DNA from: Synergistaceae bacterium
GTDB lineage: Bacteria; Synergistota; Synergistia; Synergistales; Synergistaceae
Reading direction: 5' to 3'
Assembly: GCA_031269245.1 (NCBI GenBank)
Contig: JAISZL010000083.1
Coordinates: forward strand, 1 to 58,161
DNA length: 58,161 bases
Of this stretch, positions 8,451 through 17,561 are shown piece by piece (the stretch's first letter is position 1; each line of letters begins with the position of its first letter). Below the pieces are notes generated by a model that saw only the letters and a list, made by a program, of their open reading frames with translations, was not told the DNA's origin and ran no database searches. A program made the translations under genes and the position numbers.

Positions 8451-9278
8451 TCATCTGCCAGCGCCCGGCCATTGGGCCTCTATCTCCTTCCGCAACCGCT
8501 GAAGGACGGTCAAGTTCTGCTCGTATGGGTTGAAATACCTGCGAATGAAGCGCGACACCTGGTCGTCGTTCAGGGGGCGCGAGAGCCTCCCCCGGACGGC
8601 GAGCGACACGTGTCCGCTCTCCTCCGAGACCACCAGCGCCTGCGCGTCCGATACCTCCGTCACGCCGACGGCCGCCCTGTGCCTGGTCCCGTGCCACCTG
8701 GAGATGTCCGGGTTGTCGGAGAGCGGCAGGTAGCACGCGGCGGCCGTTATCAACTGCCTGTCCATTATCACCGCCCCATCGTGAAGCGGGTTGTTGGGCC
8801 AGAATATGGAGAGCAGGAGCTCCTGGGTTATCTCGGCGCGCAGGTGGACCGCCGAGTGCCATATCTCCTTCAGCCCGGTGTCCCTCTGGAAGATGATGAG
8901 CGCGCCTATCCTGTGCTGCTGAAAGTACGCGACCGCCTTCACCAGCGCGTCGGCGTAGATCTCCGAGATGTCCGCCGTATGCCTTCGGCTGGACAGCAGC
9001 CTCCCTCGCCCCAGCTCCTCCAGAAGGCGCCTCAGCTCGGGCTGGAAGACGATTGGTATGGCGATGATGACCGCGCTCAGCAGGTAGCCAAGCAGCCACG
9101 AGATCACCTTCAGGTCGAGCGTCCGGGCCAGCGTCCCGAACACCACTATCACCAGCATCCCCCGCACCAGCTGCATCGCCCTCGTGTCCACGAAGAAGAG
9201 CAGCACCCTGTAGGTGAGGAACGCGACGAACAGTATATCCACTATGTCCTGCCATCTGACGCTCAAAAGTCTGGACAA
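8451..9278 (-). CDS. cdaA: Membrane diadenylate cyclase CdaA
   Basis: CdaA makes cyclic di-AMP from two ATP. Three N-terminal membrane segments (about residues 10-30, 36-52 and 58-78) precede the DisA_N catalytic domain. The signature residues are present as LHDGAVI (DGA near 169) and GTRHRAAVG (RHR near 201). The TTG at 9278 is preferred: GGGAGG (9285-9290) is six bases upstream, whereas an in-frame TTG at 9284 would touch the Shine-Dalgarno. It leads the cdaA-cdaR-glmM operon. About 120 bases upstream, a family A repeat separates it from nfo. Confidence 0.95.
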   Translation of the reverse strand: MSRLLSVRWQDIVDILFVAFLTYRVLLFFVDTRAMQLVRGMLVIVVFGTLARTLDLKVISWLLGYLLSAVIIAIPIVFQPELRRLLEELGRGRLLSSRRHTADISEIYADALVKAVAYFQQHRIGALIIFQRDTGLKEIWHSAVHLRAEITQELLLSIFWPNNPLHDGAVIMDRQLITAAACYLPLSDNPDISRWHGTRHRAAVGVTEVSDAQALVVSEESGHVSLAVRGRLSRPLNDDQVSRFIRRYFNPYEQNLTVLQRLRKEIEAQWPGAGR

Positions 9279-9301
9279 ATCCAACCTCCCTGAATGGCGT
9301 T

Positions 9302-9369
9302 ATACCAATTCGATTTCAACCGGGTGTTAAAATCTTTTAACTTTAGGGTCCTTGATTGCAAGTTGGTAT
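9302..9369. repeat. Family A palindromic repeat, copy 3
   Basis: This 68-base element begins ATACCAATTCGATTTCAA and ends CTTGATTGCAAGTTGGTAT. The interior contains an A/T-rich stem (GTTAAAATCTTTTAAC). It lies between nfo and cdaA and does not touch either stop codon. Confidence 0.65.
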
Positions 9370-9411
9370 TGGCCTGTTTTTTATGGAACCCGCCGAGACG
9401 GCCACGGACCC

Positions 9412-10257
9412 TCATGGGCGTCCCCTGAGCTTGCGCAGCAGGGCCAGGTTTCCCTCGTCCCCTATGCCGTCCTTCGGCGTCTCCAGTATCGCTGGGATGT
9501 CGGCGAAGCGCTCGTCGGAGACCAGCATCCCGAACGGCACGGCGCCGATCTCGCCCTCGCCTATGTGGGCGTGCCTGTCCGCGCTGCTCCCGAGGGTTCC
9601 CTTGTTGTCGCTCATGTGCCAGCACCCGATCCTCTCCAGCCCGACGTGTTTCGCGAGCGACGACACCAGCCTGGAGTATCCTCCCTCCGTGCGGATGTCC
9701 AAGCCGGCTCCGAACAAGTGGCAGAGGTCGGCGCATATCCCGAGCCGCCTGTCCCATCCCTGGCGGTCCAGGACGGACGCTATCTCATCCACGGAGGAGC
9801 CGAGGGTGCCTCCCTGTCCGGCCATCGTCTCCAGGAGCACCGATACCGTCGTGTCCCGCGTCCTGTCCAGTATCTCGTCGAGCGACTCGACCAAGCGGCT
9901 TAGCGCGTCGCGGCGGCTGCCTCCCTTCGACGAGCCGGGGTGGATGACCACGGAGTCGATGCCGAGCTGGTGGCACCGTTCTATCTCGCATATCGCCGCG
10001 TCCACGCTCATGCGCCTCACCGAATCCTCGGCCGCCATGTTTATGAGGTATGACGCGTGGGAGATGACCCTGGTTATCGAGCTGCCGAGCAACGCCCTCC
10101 TGAACGCATCCAACTCCGCGTCGGTGAGGTTTTTACCCCGCCACTGAAGGGGATTGCGGGTGAATATCTGCATGGCCTCGCATCCGAGGGCCTCGGCCCT
10201 GCCTATCGCCCTGCGGAGCCCCCCGGCCGAGGATATGTGCGAGCCTAGCAGTGACAT
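9412..10257 (-). CDS. nfo: Deoxyribonuclease IV (AP endonuclease)
   Basis: Nfo cleaves at abasic sites in base-excision repair with a three-metal centre in a TIM barrel. The 281 residues carry the family blocks GSHISSAGGL, QIFTRNPLQW, SHASYLIN, VIHPGSSKG, LLETMAGQG, GICADLCHLFGAG, HMSDNK and HAHIGEGEIG, which supply the His/Glu/Asp zinc ligands. It ends the dnaX-dnaE-pyk-nfo run, starting 13 bases after pyk. No obvious terminator separates it from upstream genes, so co-transcription is likely. Confidence 0.96.
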   Translation of the reverse strand: MSLLGSHISSAGGLRRAIGRAEALGCEAMQIFTRNPLQWRGKNLTDAELDAFRRALLGSSITRVISHASYLINMAAEDSVRRMSVDAAICEIERCHQLGIDSVVIHPGSSKGGSRRDALSRLVESLDEILDRTRDTTVSVLLETMAGQGGTLGSSVDEIASVLDRQGWDRRLGICADLCHLFGAGLDIRTEGGYSRLVSSLAKHVGLERIGCWHMSDNKGTLGSSADRHAHIGEGEIGAVPFGMLVSDERFADIPAILETPKDGIGDEGNLALLRKLRGRP

Positions 10258-10270
10258 GCCGCTTCGCGCA

Positions 10271-12031
10271 TCAGCCCAGCCTCAGGCGTCCCTCGTACAC
10301 GACGCCGTGGATGCCGTCCACCGTCACCAGCATTCCGTCCCTAACGCGCTCCATCGCGCCCTCGACGTTGGTCATACAGGGGATTCCAAGCTGCAGGGCG
10401 GTCATGGCGGTGAAGTTCGTCATGCCAGGCTCCTCGGTTATGAGCGCCGAGGCCTTCTTCATCGCGGGGATGTACTCCTGATCCGTCTTCGGGACCACCA
10501 GCACGTTGCCGGCGTTCATCTTGTCCGCTGCCTCAGCCGCGGTGTACGCCTTGCACACGAATCCGGACGCCTCGCGCTTGATGAGCGACGGGGAGTGGAA
10601 GAGCACGCGCCCCACCGTCTGGACGAGCAGCATGTTCGTCGTGCCCGAGACGAACACCGGAAACCCGGTCGTGATGACCACCGTGTCCCCCTCCACGACG
10701 TAGCCGTGCTTCAGGACCGACTCGATGGCCGCGTCGACCGCGCCCTCCGCGTCCGAGTACTCGTCGAGCAGGAGCGGCTTCACACCCCACATCAGCGACA
10801 ACGCCCGCCACGTCGACACCAGAGGGGTGGAGGCTATTATCGTGGCCTTGGGGCGGTACTTGCTGACCATCGCGGCGGTGCTCCCGCTGCGGGTCAGGGA
10901 TATCACGGCTCTCGCGCTCATGTCCTCCGCTATCCTCATGGCTGCGTGGCTCACGGAGTCCGCGACGTTCATCGAGCCCTTTATGTCCCTGCGGACGTAA
11001 TAGCGGCTCATGGCCTCGTTCTCCGTGCTGGTGACGATGCGGTCCATCATGCGCACGGCCTCCGCCGGGTACTTCCCCCCGGCCGTCTCGCCCGACAGCA
11101 TCACGGCGTCGGCCCCGTCGAGGACGGCGTTCGCCACGTCGCTCGCCTCGGCTCTCGTGGGCCTCGGGTTCCTTATCATGGAGTCCAGCATCTGTGTCGC
11201 GACGATGACGGGTTTCCCCTGATTGCGGCACAGCTCTATTATCTTCTTTTGAACCATCGGGACGACCTCAGTGGGCATCTCGACCCCGAGATCGCCCCTC
11301 GCCACCATCACGGCGTCCACGACCTGAACTATGTCCTCCAGGTTCTGGACGCTCTGCAGGGTCTCTATCTTGGCCATGATGTTTATCTTCTTGTGCCTGC
11401 CGCCGTGGTTCTCGACCACGCGGCGCACGTGCATTATGTCCTCGCGCCGTCTGACGAACGACACGGCGATGTAGTCCATGTCGTGGTCCATGCCCCACTC
11501 GATGTCCCTGATGTCCTTGTCGGTCAGCGTCGGCACGGACAGCTCGGCGCCCGGGACGTTCACGCCCTTGCGCTCCCCGAGTGTCCCCCCGACCAGGACC
11601 CTGCACACTATCCGATCCGGTTCTATGCCCTCGATTTTCAGGTGGATGGAACCGTCGTCGATGTAGACGTCCTGCCCCAGCTCCGCCTCCTCGGGCAGGT
11701 TGGCGTAGCTGATGCTGACCTGCTCGGCGTTCCCGGGGCATTCCTCGGTGAGCAGGGTGAATACCGATTCGGCCCTCACGTCGACCGGCTTGTGCCCCTC
11801 GAGCAGGCCGGTGCGAATCTCCGGTCCCTTCGTGTCCAGCAGCGCGGCTATGGGCATGATGCCCTCGCTCTCTATCCTCCTGAGCATCTCCAGCATCCTG
11901 CCGTGCCCCTCGTAGTCCCCGTGGCTGAAGTTGAATCGAGCCACGTTCATCCCCTCCGCGACCATTTCCCGCAACTTGCCCATATCGTCGCAGGCTGGCC
12001 CCAGCGTGCAGACTATCTTGACCTTTCTCAT
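10271..12031 (-). CDS. pyk: Pyruvate kinase with C-terminal PEP-utilising mobile domain
   Basis: The enzyme converts phosphoenolpyruvate and ADP to pyruvate and ATP. The barrel shows KIVCTLGPA, ARFNFSHGDY, LLDTKGPEIRTG, IMAKIETLQSVQN, MVARGDLGVEMP, PVIVATQMLDSMI and VMLSGETAGGKYP. About 100 further residues at the C-terminus (from about 485; TDQEYIPAMKKASALITEE) form the phosphohistidine-like PEP-utilising domain seen in Bacillus-type enzymes. The ATG at 12031 is chosen because GGAGGGGTGAGG lies just upstream and the protein then begins MRKVKIVCTLGPA as usual; the in-frame ATG at 12055 adds eight residues. It follows dnaE closely, as in many Firmicutes. Confidence 0.96.
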   Translation of the reverse strand: MRKVKIVCTLGPACDDMGKLREMVAEGMNVARFNFSHGDYEGHGRMLEMLRRIESEGIMPIAALLDTKGPEIRTGLLEGHKPVDVRAESVFTLLTEECPGNAEQVSISYANLPEEAELGQDVYIDDGSIHLKIEGIEPDRIVCRVLVGGTLGERKGVNVPGAELSVPTLTDKDIRDIEWGMDHDMDYIAVSFVRRREDIMHVRRVVENHGGRHKKINIMAKIETLQSVQNLEDIVQVVDAVMVARGDLGVEMPTEVVPMVQKKIIELCRNQGKPVIVATQMLDSMIRNPRPTRAEASDVANAVLDGADAVMLSGETAGGKYPAEAVRMMDRIVTSTENEAMSRYYVRRDIKGSMNVADSVSHAAMRIAEDMSARAVISLTRSGSTAAMVSKYRPKATIIASTPLVSTWRALSLMWGVKPLLLDEYSDAEGAVDAAIESVLKHGYVVEGDTVVITTGFPVFVSGTTNMLLVQTVGRVLFHSPSLIKREASGFVCKAYTAAEAADKMNAGNVLVVPKTDQEYIPAMKKASALITEEPGMTNFTAMTALQLGIPCMTNVEGAMERVRDGMLVTVDGIHGVVYEGRLRLG

Positions 12032-12069
12032 TTTCCTCACCCCTCCGGCGTCCATCCCCCGCCGCGAAT

Positions 12070-15000
12070 CTAAACGACCACTGCCGCGCGCCCCTGGGAG
12101 ATGGATTGTATCCTCGCCCCAAGGTCCGGTGCGATCGACGCCTTTATCGACCTCATCTTGAGCAGCGCCCGCTCCTCTGATGTGCGGATATCCAGCAGGA
12201 CCGGCGACCTGCCGGGGGTCTTCTCCAGTTCCGAGCGGAGCAGCCCGTAAAAGTCGTCCGGCAGGCCGTCCGCGGCGACCTCAATTCTGATGGCGGCCTC
12301 GCGCTTCGCCCTCGCCTCCGACAGCGGCTCCAGGTCCTCCAATATCAGGGAGATGTTCCCGTCGAGGCGCGGCGATCCCGTCACGAGGTACGGCGCCCCG
12401 ATCACGAGGCGCGATTTCACCTCCGGCCACTGCCTAGGGAAGCAGACCACCTCCACCTGGCTCTCGGAGTCCTCCAATATCATTATCCCCATCGGGTCGC
12501 CCTTCTTCGTGTATTTCTCCTTGAAGTTCGCCATCAGCCCCATTACCACCGGCGGGACGTCCGCCATCCTCCAGTGCGGCAGGTCCCTGATCCCGCAGGT
12601 GGCGTATCTGCGCTCGTCGCGCCTGAACTCGTCGTATGGGTGCCCCGATATGTATATGCCCACCGACTCGTGCTCCAGGTCCAGCAGTTTGCGCACCTCG
12701 AAGTCCGGGACGTCGGGCATCTCCGGCCCCGCGTCCTCCTCCTCCTCACGGAAGAGGGATAGCTGCCCCGAGCACTCGTCCTTGCGGGAGGCCATCTCCA
12801 TCATCGTGGGGAGTGACTCCAGCAGCTTGCGCCTGTTGGGCTCTATGGCGGAGAACGCGCCCGACTTCACCAGGTTCTCCAACACCCCGCTGTTGACGGT
12901 TCTGAGCTCGACGCGCGAGGTGAAATCCCACAGCGACTTGAACTCGCCTCCCGACGCTCTGGCCCTGAGTATCGCGTCTACCGCGGCGCTCCCCGCCTTT
13001 GCCACGGCCGACAGCCCGAATAGTATCACGCCGCCCGAGACGGAGAAGTCCGCCATCGACCTGTTGATGTCCGGACCCTTCACCTCGAAGCCCAGCCCTC
13101 GCACGGAGTCAATGTATTTGCCCAGCTCGTCCTGCTTATTGCCGGTTAGGGCCGACAGGTACGCGGCGAGGAACTCCGGCCCGTAGTTCGCCTTGAGGTA
13201 GGCCGTCTGATAGCTTATGAGGCCGTATGCGGCGCTGTGAGACTTGTTGAAGCCGTACCCGGCGAACTCCTCTATTATGTCGAATATCTCGCCGGCCTTG
13301 GCGGCCAGGACCCCGTTCCTCTCGGCACCCTCCATGAACTTGGCCCGCTGGGCCGCCATAACGTCCGTCTTCTTCTTGCCCATCGCGCGCCTAAGGAGGT
13401 CCGCCTCCCCGAGCGTGTAGCCCGCGAGGCTCGAGGCGCACTGCATGACCTGCTCCTGGTAGAGCACGACACCATAGGTCTCCGACAGCGCCTCCGCAAG
13501 CAGCGGGTGAGGATACTCTATGGGCTCCTGCCCGTGCTTTCGCTTGACGTAGGAGTCGGTCATGCCGCTCTTGAGCGGGCCCGGCCTGTAAAGCGCCATG
13601 AGGGGGGCCAGGTCGTCGAAGGAGTCCGGCTTGATGCGCTGCACGAGGTCCCTCATGCCGCCGGACTCCAGCTGGAACACGCCCAGCGTGTCCCCGGCCT
13701 GCAGCATCTCGAACGTCCTCTTGTCGTCCATCGGTATGGAGTCGAGGTCCACCGGGCCGCGTCCGCCGGCCTTTATGTTCTCCAGCGCCCGCTCTATTAT
13801 AGAGAGAGTGCGGAGGCCCAGGAAGTCCATCTTGACCAGCCCGAGCTTCTCTATCGGCTCCATTGCGTACTGCGTGCAGACCTGGTCGCTGTCCTTTATC
13901 CTGGTCACCGGCACCATCTCGGCGGTTGGGTTGGGCGTTATGACGATGCCGGCCGCGTGCTGCGACGCGTGGCGGGCCAGCCCCTCGACCTTGCTCGCTA
14001 TGTCGAGCAGCTTCCTCACCTGGGGGTTGGACTGGTACTCGTTCTTGAGCTCGTCGCTTGCGGTTATTGCCTCCTTTATCGTCTTTATGCCGGACTTTAT
14101 GGGGTCTGGGATGAGCTTGGCTATCCTGTTCACGTCGGCGTAGGGCATGTCGAGCGCTCGGCCGACGTCCTTCACCGCGGCCTTGCTCATCATGCGGCCG
14201 AACGTGATGATCTGAGCGACGTGGTCCGAGCCGTACTTCTCGACTATGTAGGATATGACCTCGTCGCGCCCCCTGTCGGAAATGTCGGTGTCGATGTCGG
14301 GCATGCTGATCCGCTCCGGGTTGAGGAAGCGCTCGAAGAGCAATCCGTGCGCTATGGGGTCGAGGTCTGTTATGCGGAGCGACCACGCCACCAGCGAGCC
14401 TGCGGCGGACCCCCTGCCCGGCCCCACCGGTATGCCCATGCCGCGCGCATACGCGATGATGTCAGAGACGATGCAGAAGTAGCCGGGGAACCCCATCTGC
14501 TCTATGACTCCCAGCTCGTAGTCCAGCCTGATGCGGTAATTTTCGGGTATCTCGTCCGTCCTGAGGCGGGAGCGCAGCCCGTCGCGGGATGTCCGGCGCA
14601 GGTAGGTCTCGAGTGTCTCTCCCTCGGGTATCTCGAAGTTGGGAAGGTAGTATTGATTCCCGGACTCCACCTCGACGCGGCATCGCTCGGCTATCGCCGC
14701 CGTGCTGACGAGCGCCTCCGGCGTCTCGCTCCCGAACAGATCCCACATCTCCTCCGGGGAGCGGAAGTAATAGTCGTCACCCGTGAAGCCGTACCTCTTC
14801 CTGTCGGTCACCTTGCTCTTGGTCTGGACACAGAGGAGTATGTCGTGCCATCCGGCGTCCTCCCGCGTCATGTAGTGCGCGTCGCTCGTCGCTATGAGAG
14901 GGAACCCGTGCCGCCTGGACATGTCTATGAGAGTGCGGTTCACCAGCGCCTGATCGGGTACGGAGTTGTGCTGTATCTCCAGGAAGAAATTGTCCGGCCC

Positions 15001-15501
15001 CATTATGTCCCGGTACAGCACCGCGCGGGCCAGCGCCCCGTCAGCGTCACCGGAGGTGATCAGCGACGGCACCTCGCCCGCGACGCAGGCGGACGACGCT
15101 ATGAGGCCGGAGCTGTAGCGCGACAGCAGGTCGTGGTCGATGCGCGGCTTGTGGTAGAAGCCCTCCGTGTGCGCTATCGAGACGAGCTTGACCAGGTTGC
15201 GGTAGCCCTGGTCGTTCTCCGCGAGGAGTATCAGGTGGTACTGCTCCTTCGCGTCCCGGCAGGTGTGCCCGCTGGGCGCGACGTAGACCTCGCAGCCTAT
15301 TATCGGGTTCACGCCGTTCTTCTTGCACTCGTTGTAGAACTCTACGCAACCGTACATGACGCCGTGGTCGGTGAGCGCGACCGCTCCCATGCCCATCTCC
15401 CCGGCCGCCCTCGCAAGCTCCGAGCACCTGTTCGCGCCGTCCAGAAGGCTGTACTCGCTGTGGACGTGCAGATGTACGAACGGTTTGTCTGAATTGGTCA
15501 T
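12070..15501 (-). CDS. dnaE: DNA polymerase III subunit alpha
   Basis: The replicative polymerase, 1143 residues. An N-terminal PHP domain starts FVHLHVHSEYSLLDGANR. The palm contains the catalytic aspartates in MPDIDTDISDRGRD (about residue 400) preceded by GPGRGSAAGSLVAW, followed by the helix-hairpin-helix region and a C-terminal OB fold (VVMGLMANFKEKYTKKG, about residue 980). This is the DnaE1 type, not PolC. The Shine-Dalgarno AGGGGT precedes the ATG. The gene starts 34 bases after dnaX ends, so clamp-loader and polymerase are co-transcribed. Confidence 0.98.
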   Translation of the reverse strand: MTNSDKPFVHLHVHSEYSLLDGANRCSELARAAGEMGMGAVALTDHGVMYGCVEFYNECKKNGVNPIIGCEVYVAPSGHTCRDAKEQYHLILLAENDQGYRNLVKLVSIAHTEGFYHKPRIDHDLLSRYSSGLIASSACVAGEVPSLITSGDADGALARAVLYRDIMGPDNFFLEIQHNSVPDQALVNRTLIDMSRRHGFPLIATSDAHYMTREDAGWHDILLCVQTKSKVTDRKRYGFTGDDYYFRSPEEMWDLFGSETPEALVSTAAIAERCRVEVESGNQYYLPNFEIPEGETLETYLRRTSRDGLRSRLRTDEIPENYRIRLDYELGVIEQMGFPGYFCIVSDIIAYARGMGIPVGPGRGSAAGSLVAWSLRITDLDPIAHGLLFERFLNPERISMPDIDTDISDRGRDEVISYIVEKYGSDHVAQIITFGRMMSKAAVKDVGRALDMPYADVNRIAKLIPDPIKSGIKTIKEAITASDELKNEYQSNPQVRKLLDIASKVEGLARHASQHAAGIVITPNPTAEMVPVTRIKDSDQVCTQYAMEPIEKLGLVKMDFLGLRTLSIIERALENIKAGGRGPVDLDSIPMDDKRTFEMLQAGDTLGVFQLESGGMRDLVQRIKPDSFDDLAPLMALYRPGPLKSGMTDSYVKRKHGQEPIEYPHPLLAEALSETYGVVLYQEQVMQCASSLAGYTLGEADLLRRAMGKKKTDVMAAQRAKFMEGAERNGVLAAKAGEIFDIIEEFAGYGFNKSHSAAYGLISYQTAYLKANYGPEFLAAYLSALTGNKQDELGKYIDSVRGLGFEVKGPDINRSMADFSVSGGVILFGLSAVAKAGSAAVDAILRARASGGEFKSLWDFTSRVELRTVNSGVLENLVKSGAFSAIEPNRRKLLESLPTMMEMASRKDECSGQLSLFREEEEDAGPEMPDVPDFEVRKLLDLEHESVGIYISGHPYDEFRRDERRYATCGIRDLPHWRMADVPPVVMGLMANFKEKYTKKGDPMGIMILEDSESQVEVVCFPRQWPEVKSRLVIGAPYLVTGSPRLDGNISLILEDLEPLSEARAKREAAIRIEVAADGLPDDFYGLLRSELEKTPGRSPVLLDIRTSEERALLKMRSIKASIAPDLGARIQSISQGRAAVVV

Positions 15502-15535
15502 TTCAATACCCCTATGCTTTCATTATTATGATTTT

Positions 15536-17245
15536 TTATAAATCCGTTGTATCGGCGGGATCCTCCATATTTTCGTCGGAAACAACTTGTTTTGACATGA
15601 GTATGTCCGCGCCGAGATACGCGGAGATCGCCTCGGCGGTCATGGCCCGCGGCGTCATGGGGGCCGGCGGCCCGTCCCCGGCTCCCTCCGGAGCGGAGGA
15701 GTATAGCGTGTCCTTAGTCTCCGCGCGCCCCTCCCTAATCCCGAACGCGCGTTCGAGCGCGAACTTCGCGCGGGGCGACGTGAGCACCGCCTTGGCCGCG
15801 GAAGATGCCTCGCTGAAGTCGAATGCCAGGCCGCTTTCGGAGAGGGTTGCCCTGACGCAGACCATGGCCGCCGCCATGGGCAGGTTGTCCTCGCAAAGGG
15901 CCGCTAGTGCCGGCGGCAGCTCTCCCGCGCGTTCACCGGGCTCCGCCGCGTCGGCGGGGGGTATTTTTTCGCGCGCGCCGCCCATTTGAGGCGTGGCGGC
16001 GGAGGGCTGCCCGCGCCCTATCCCCGGCCGGTCCTCCCGCGCTGCCCGCATGGGCCGGCTGGGCGGTTGGGGGCTCGAATCGGCTTCCATACCTGCCGCC
16101 GCCGCGCCCCCCCCCTCCCCGGCGATGGCCCGCATGGTCTGGGCAGGGCCCTCGTCCTGAAAGATGGAGGACAGCTCGAAGAAGAGCATACCTGAGAATA
16201 TCTCCGACCTCAGCCCCATCCGCGCCCTGGGAAACAGCGAGGCGCACGTCATGGCGGCTCGCCTCAGGCGCCACGCATCCCAGCGGGGCGCCTCCGACCG
16301 CAGGAAGTTTTTCTCCTCGTCCGAGAGGGACGTCCCGGCGAGCGAGGGCTCCCCCCACAGCGCGAATGCCCACATGTCCTTCAGCAGGGGGAACAGCGCG
16401 TCCAGGAACCTCTCCGGCGAGACGCCCTTGCCGAGCATCCCCCTGATGGCCTCCGACGCCTCGCGCGGGCTCGTCCTGAAGAGAGAGACGAATCTCTCCA
16501 TCTCCATCCTGCTGCCCCCGCCGAACAGATCCTGAACGGCCTCCAGGGACAGCCAGCCCTCTCCCGCCGCGACTGCCTGTTCCGCCAGGGAGAGCGCGTC
16601 GCGAAGCGCCCCGTCGGCGCTTCGCGCTATCTCCCACAGCGCCCCCTCGTCCGCCTCGAAACTTTCGCTCGCGGCCACGCGCCGCAGTTGTGTAACCATG
16701 TCCTCCGAGGATATTCTGCGAAACGGTATGTGCTGGCAGCGCGAGCGGATCGTGACCGGGACCTTGTGCGGCTCCGTGGTGGCGAAGATGAACAGCACCG
16801 ACGGGGGCGGCTCCTCCAGTGTCTTGAGGAGAGCATTGAACGCCTCCGCCGTGAGCATGTGTACCTCGTCCAGTATGTAGACCTTGGTGCCTCCGGTGAA
16901 CGACGCGAGCCCGACGTGTGACTTCAGCTCGCGTATCTGATCTATGCCCCTGTTGGACGCGCCGTCTATCTCCATCACGTCCATGTGTCCGCCTGACGTG
17001 ATGGAGGTACATGACTCACAGGCGCAGCACGGCTCGCCGTCACCGGCGGGATTATCGCAGTTTACGGCCTTGGCCAGCAGGCGGGCCGCGGTCGTCTTGC
17101 CGCAGCCGCGCGGCCCCGAGAAGAGGTACGCGTGACCGAGGCGCTTGTCTATGAGAGACTGCCGCAGCAGATTCACCGCCGCGTCCTGCCCCACGACGTC
17201 CTTGAAGATCTGCGGCCGGTATTTTCGGTACAGGGAGACGTGCAA
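15536..17245 (-). CDS. dnaX: DNA polymerase III subunit gamma/tau
   Basis: The clamp-loader ATPase, 569 residues. The AAA+ core has SLYRKYRPQIFKDVVGQ, Walker A GPRGCGKT (44-51), four zinc-binding cysteines (C63, C73, C76 and C79 region), Walker B ILDEVHML, sensor 1 IFATTEPHKVP and the arginine finger SRCQ. After about residue 370 comes a low-complexity Gly/Ala/Pro linker, then a short C-terminal domain. The TTG start at 17245 has AGGAGGT seven bases upstream. No convincing programmed frameshift for a shorter gamma form was seen. Confidence 0.97.
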   Translation of the reverse strand: MHVSLYRKYRPQIFKDVVGQDAAVNLLRQSLIDKRLGHAYLFSGPRGCGKTTAARLLAKAVNCDNPAGDGEPCCACESCTSITSGGHMDVMEIDGASNRGIDQIRELKSHVGLASFTGGTKVYILDEVHMLTAEAFNALLKTLEEPPPSVLFIFATTEPHKVPVTIRSRCQHIPFRRISSEDMVTQLRRVAASESFEADEGALWEIARSADGALRDALSLAEQAVAAGEGWLSLEAVQDLFGGGSRMEMERFVSLFRTSPREASEAIRGMLGKGVSPERFLDALFPLLKDMWAFALWGEPSLAGTSLSDEEKNFLRSEAPRWDAWRLRRAAMTCASLFPRARMGLRSEIFSGMLFFELSSIFQDEGPAQTMRAIAGEGGGAAAAGMEADSSPQPPSRPMRAAREDRPGIGRGQPSAATPQMGGAREKIPPADAAEPGERAGELPPALAALCEDNLPMAAAMVCVRATLSESGLAFDFSEASSAAKAVLTSPRAKFALERAFGIREGRAETKDTLYSSAPEGAGDGPPAPMTPRAMTAEAISAYLGADILMSKQVVSDENMEDPADTTDL

Positions 17246-17478
17246 TAACCCTACCTCCTCGCGCGCGAGGTCAACTGTACGACAATTTTATCATACCCAT
17301 TCCTCCCAAGCGAATGTTTTCTGTTTGTTCATCGATTGACCCGCATCTGCGGCATAATATTATGTGAAGGTGCATTTTGATCAATCGCCTTATACGCTTT
17401 TCAGGTATTCGCAATATGTTCTGGAGGGCCTTGTTGAACGGGTCAGCTATCGCCGGCTCTTTTTTTGCGCGTTTTGCA
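17246..17478. other. Divergent spacer between dnaX and fapR
   Basis: These 233 bases separate the minus-strand dnaX and the plus-strand fapR promoter. They contain the dnaX ribosome site (next to 17246) and a T-run (17458-17466). I see no RNA gene, repeat or credible small ORF. Confidence 0.5.
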
Positions 17479-17507
17479 TTGACAGGGAGGCGAAAAATTC
17501 ATATATT
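17479..17507 (+). promoter_or_regulatory. Promoter of the fapR-plsX-fab operon
   Basis: TTGACA (17479-17484), a 17-base spacer and TATATT (17502-17507) form a near-consensus vegetative promoter. The expected start of transcription is near 17514, with a leader of about 48 bases that contains the FapR operator and the Shine-Dalgarno GAAGGGGG. Confidence 0.85.
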
Positions 17508-17521
17508 AGCCCCAGCTGTTA

Positions 17522-17538
17522 TTAGTACCTACTACTAA
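17522..17538 (+). promoter_or_regulatory. FapR operator
   Basis: TTAGTACCTACTACTAA matches the FapR box known from Bacillus (TTAGTACCTgaTACTAA type). It lies just downstream of the predicted transcription start, so bound FapR would block initiation. FapR releases DNA when it binds malonyl-CoA, so this site should couple operon expression to substrate supply. No other copy was noticed in the window. Confidence 0.9.
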
Positions 17539-17561
17539 TTGAGAAGGGGGAAAATAGCCCG

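Noticed and set aside
15961-15985. A6 run in dnaX as a programmed frameshift for a short gamma subunit
   Set aside because: The zero-frame codons are GAA AAA ATA, which does not match the X-XXY-YYZ slippery pattern, and six A is short for transcriptional slippage. No clear stimulatory structure follows.
12290-17012. Many long open frames opposite dnaE, dnaX, pyk and other genes
   Set aside because: They are antisense or shifted shadows caused by high GC, with low-complexity Arg/Gly/Pro/Ala composition and no ribosome sites.
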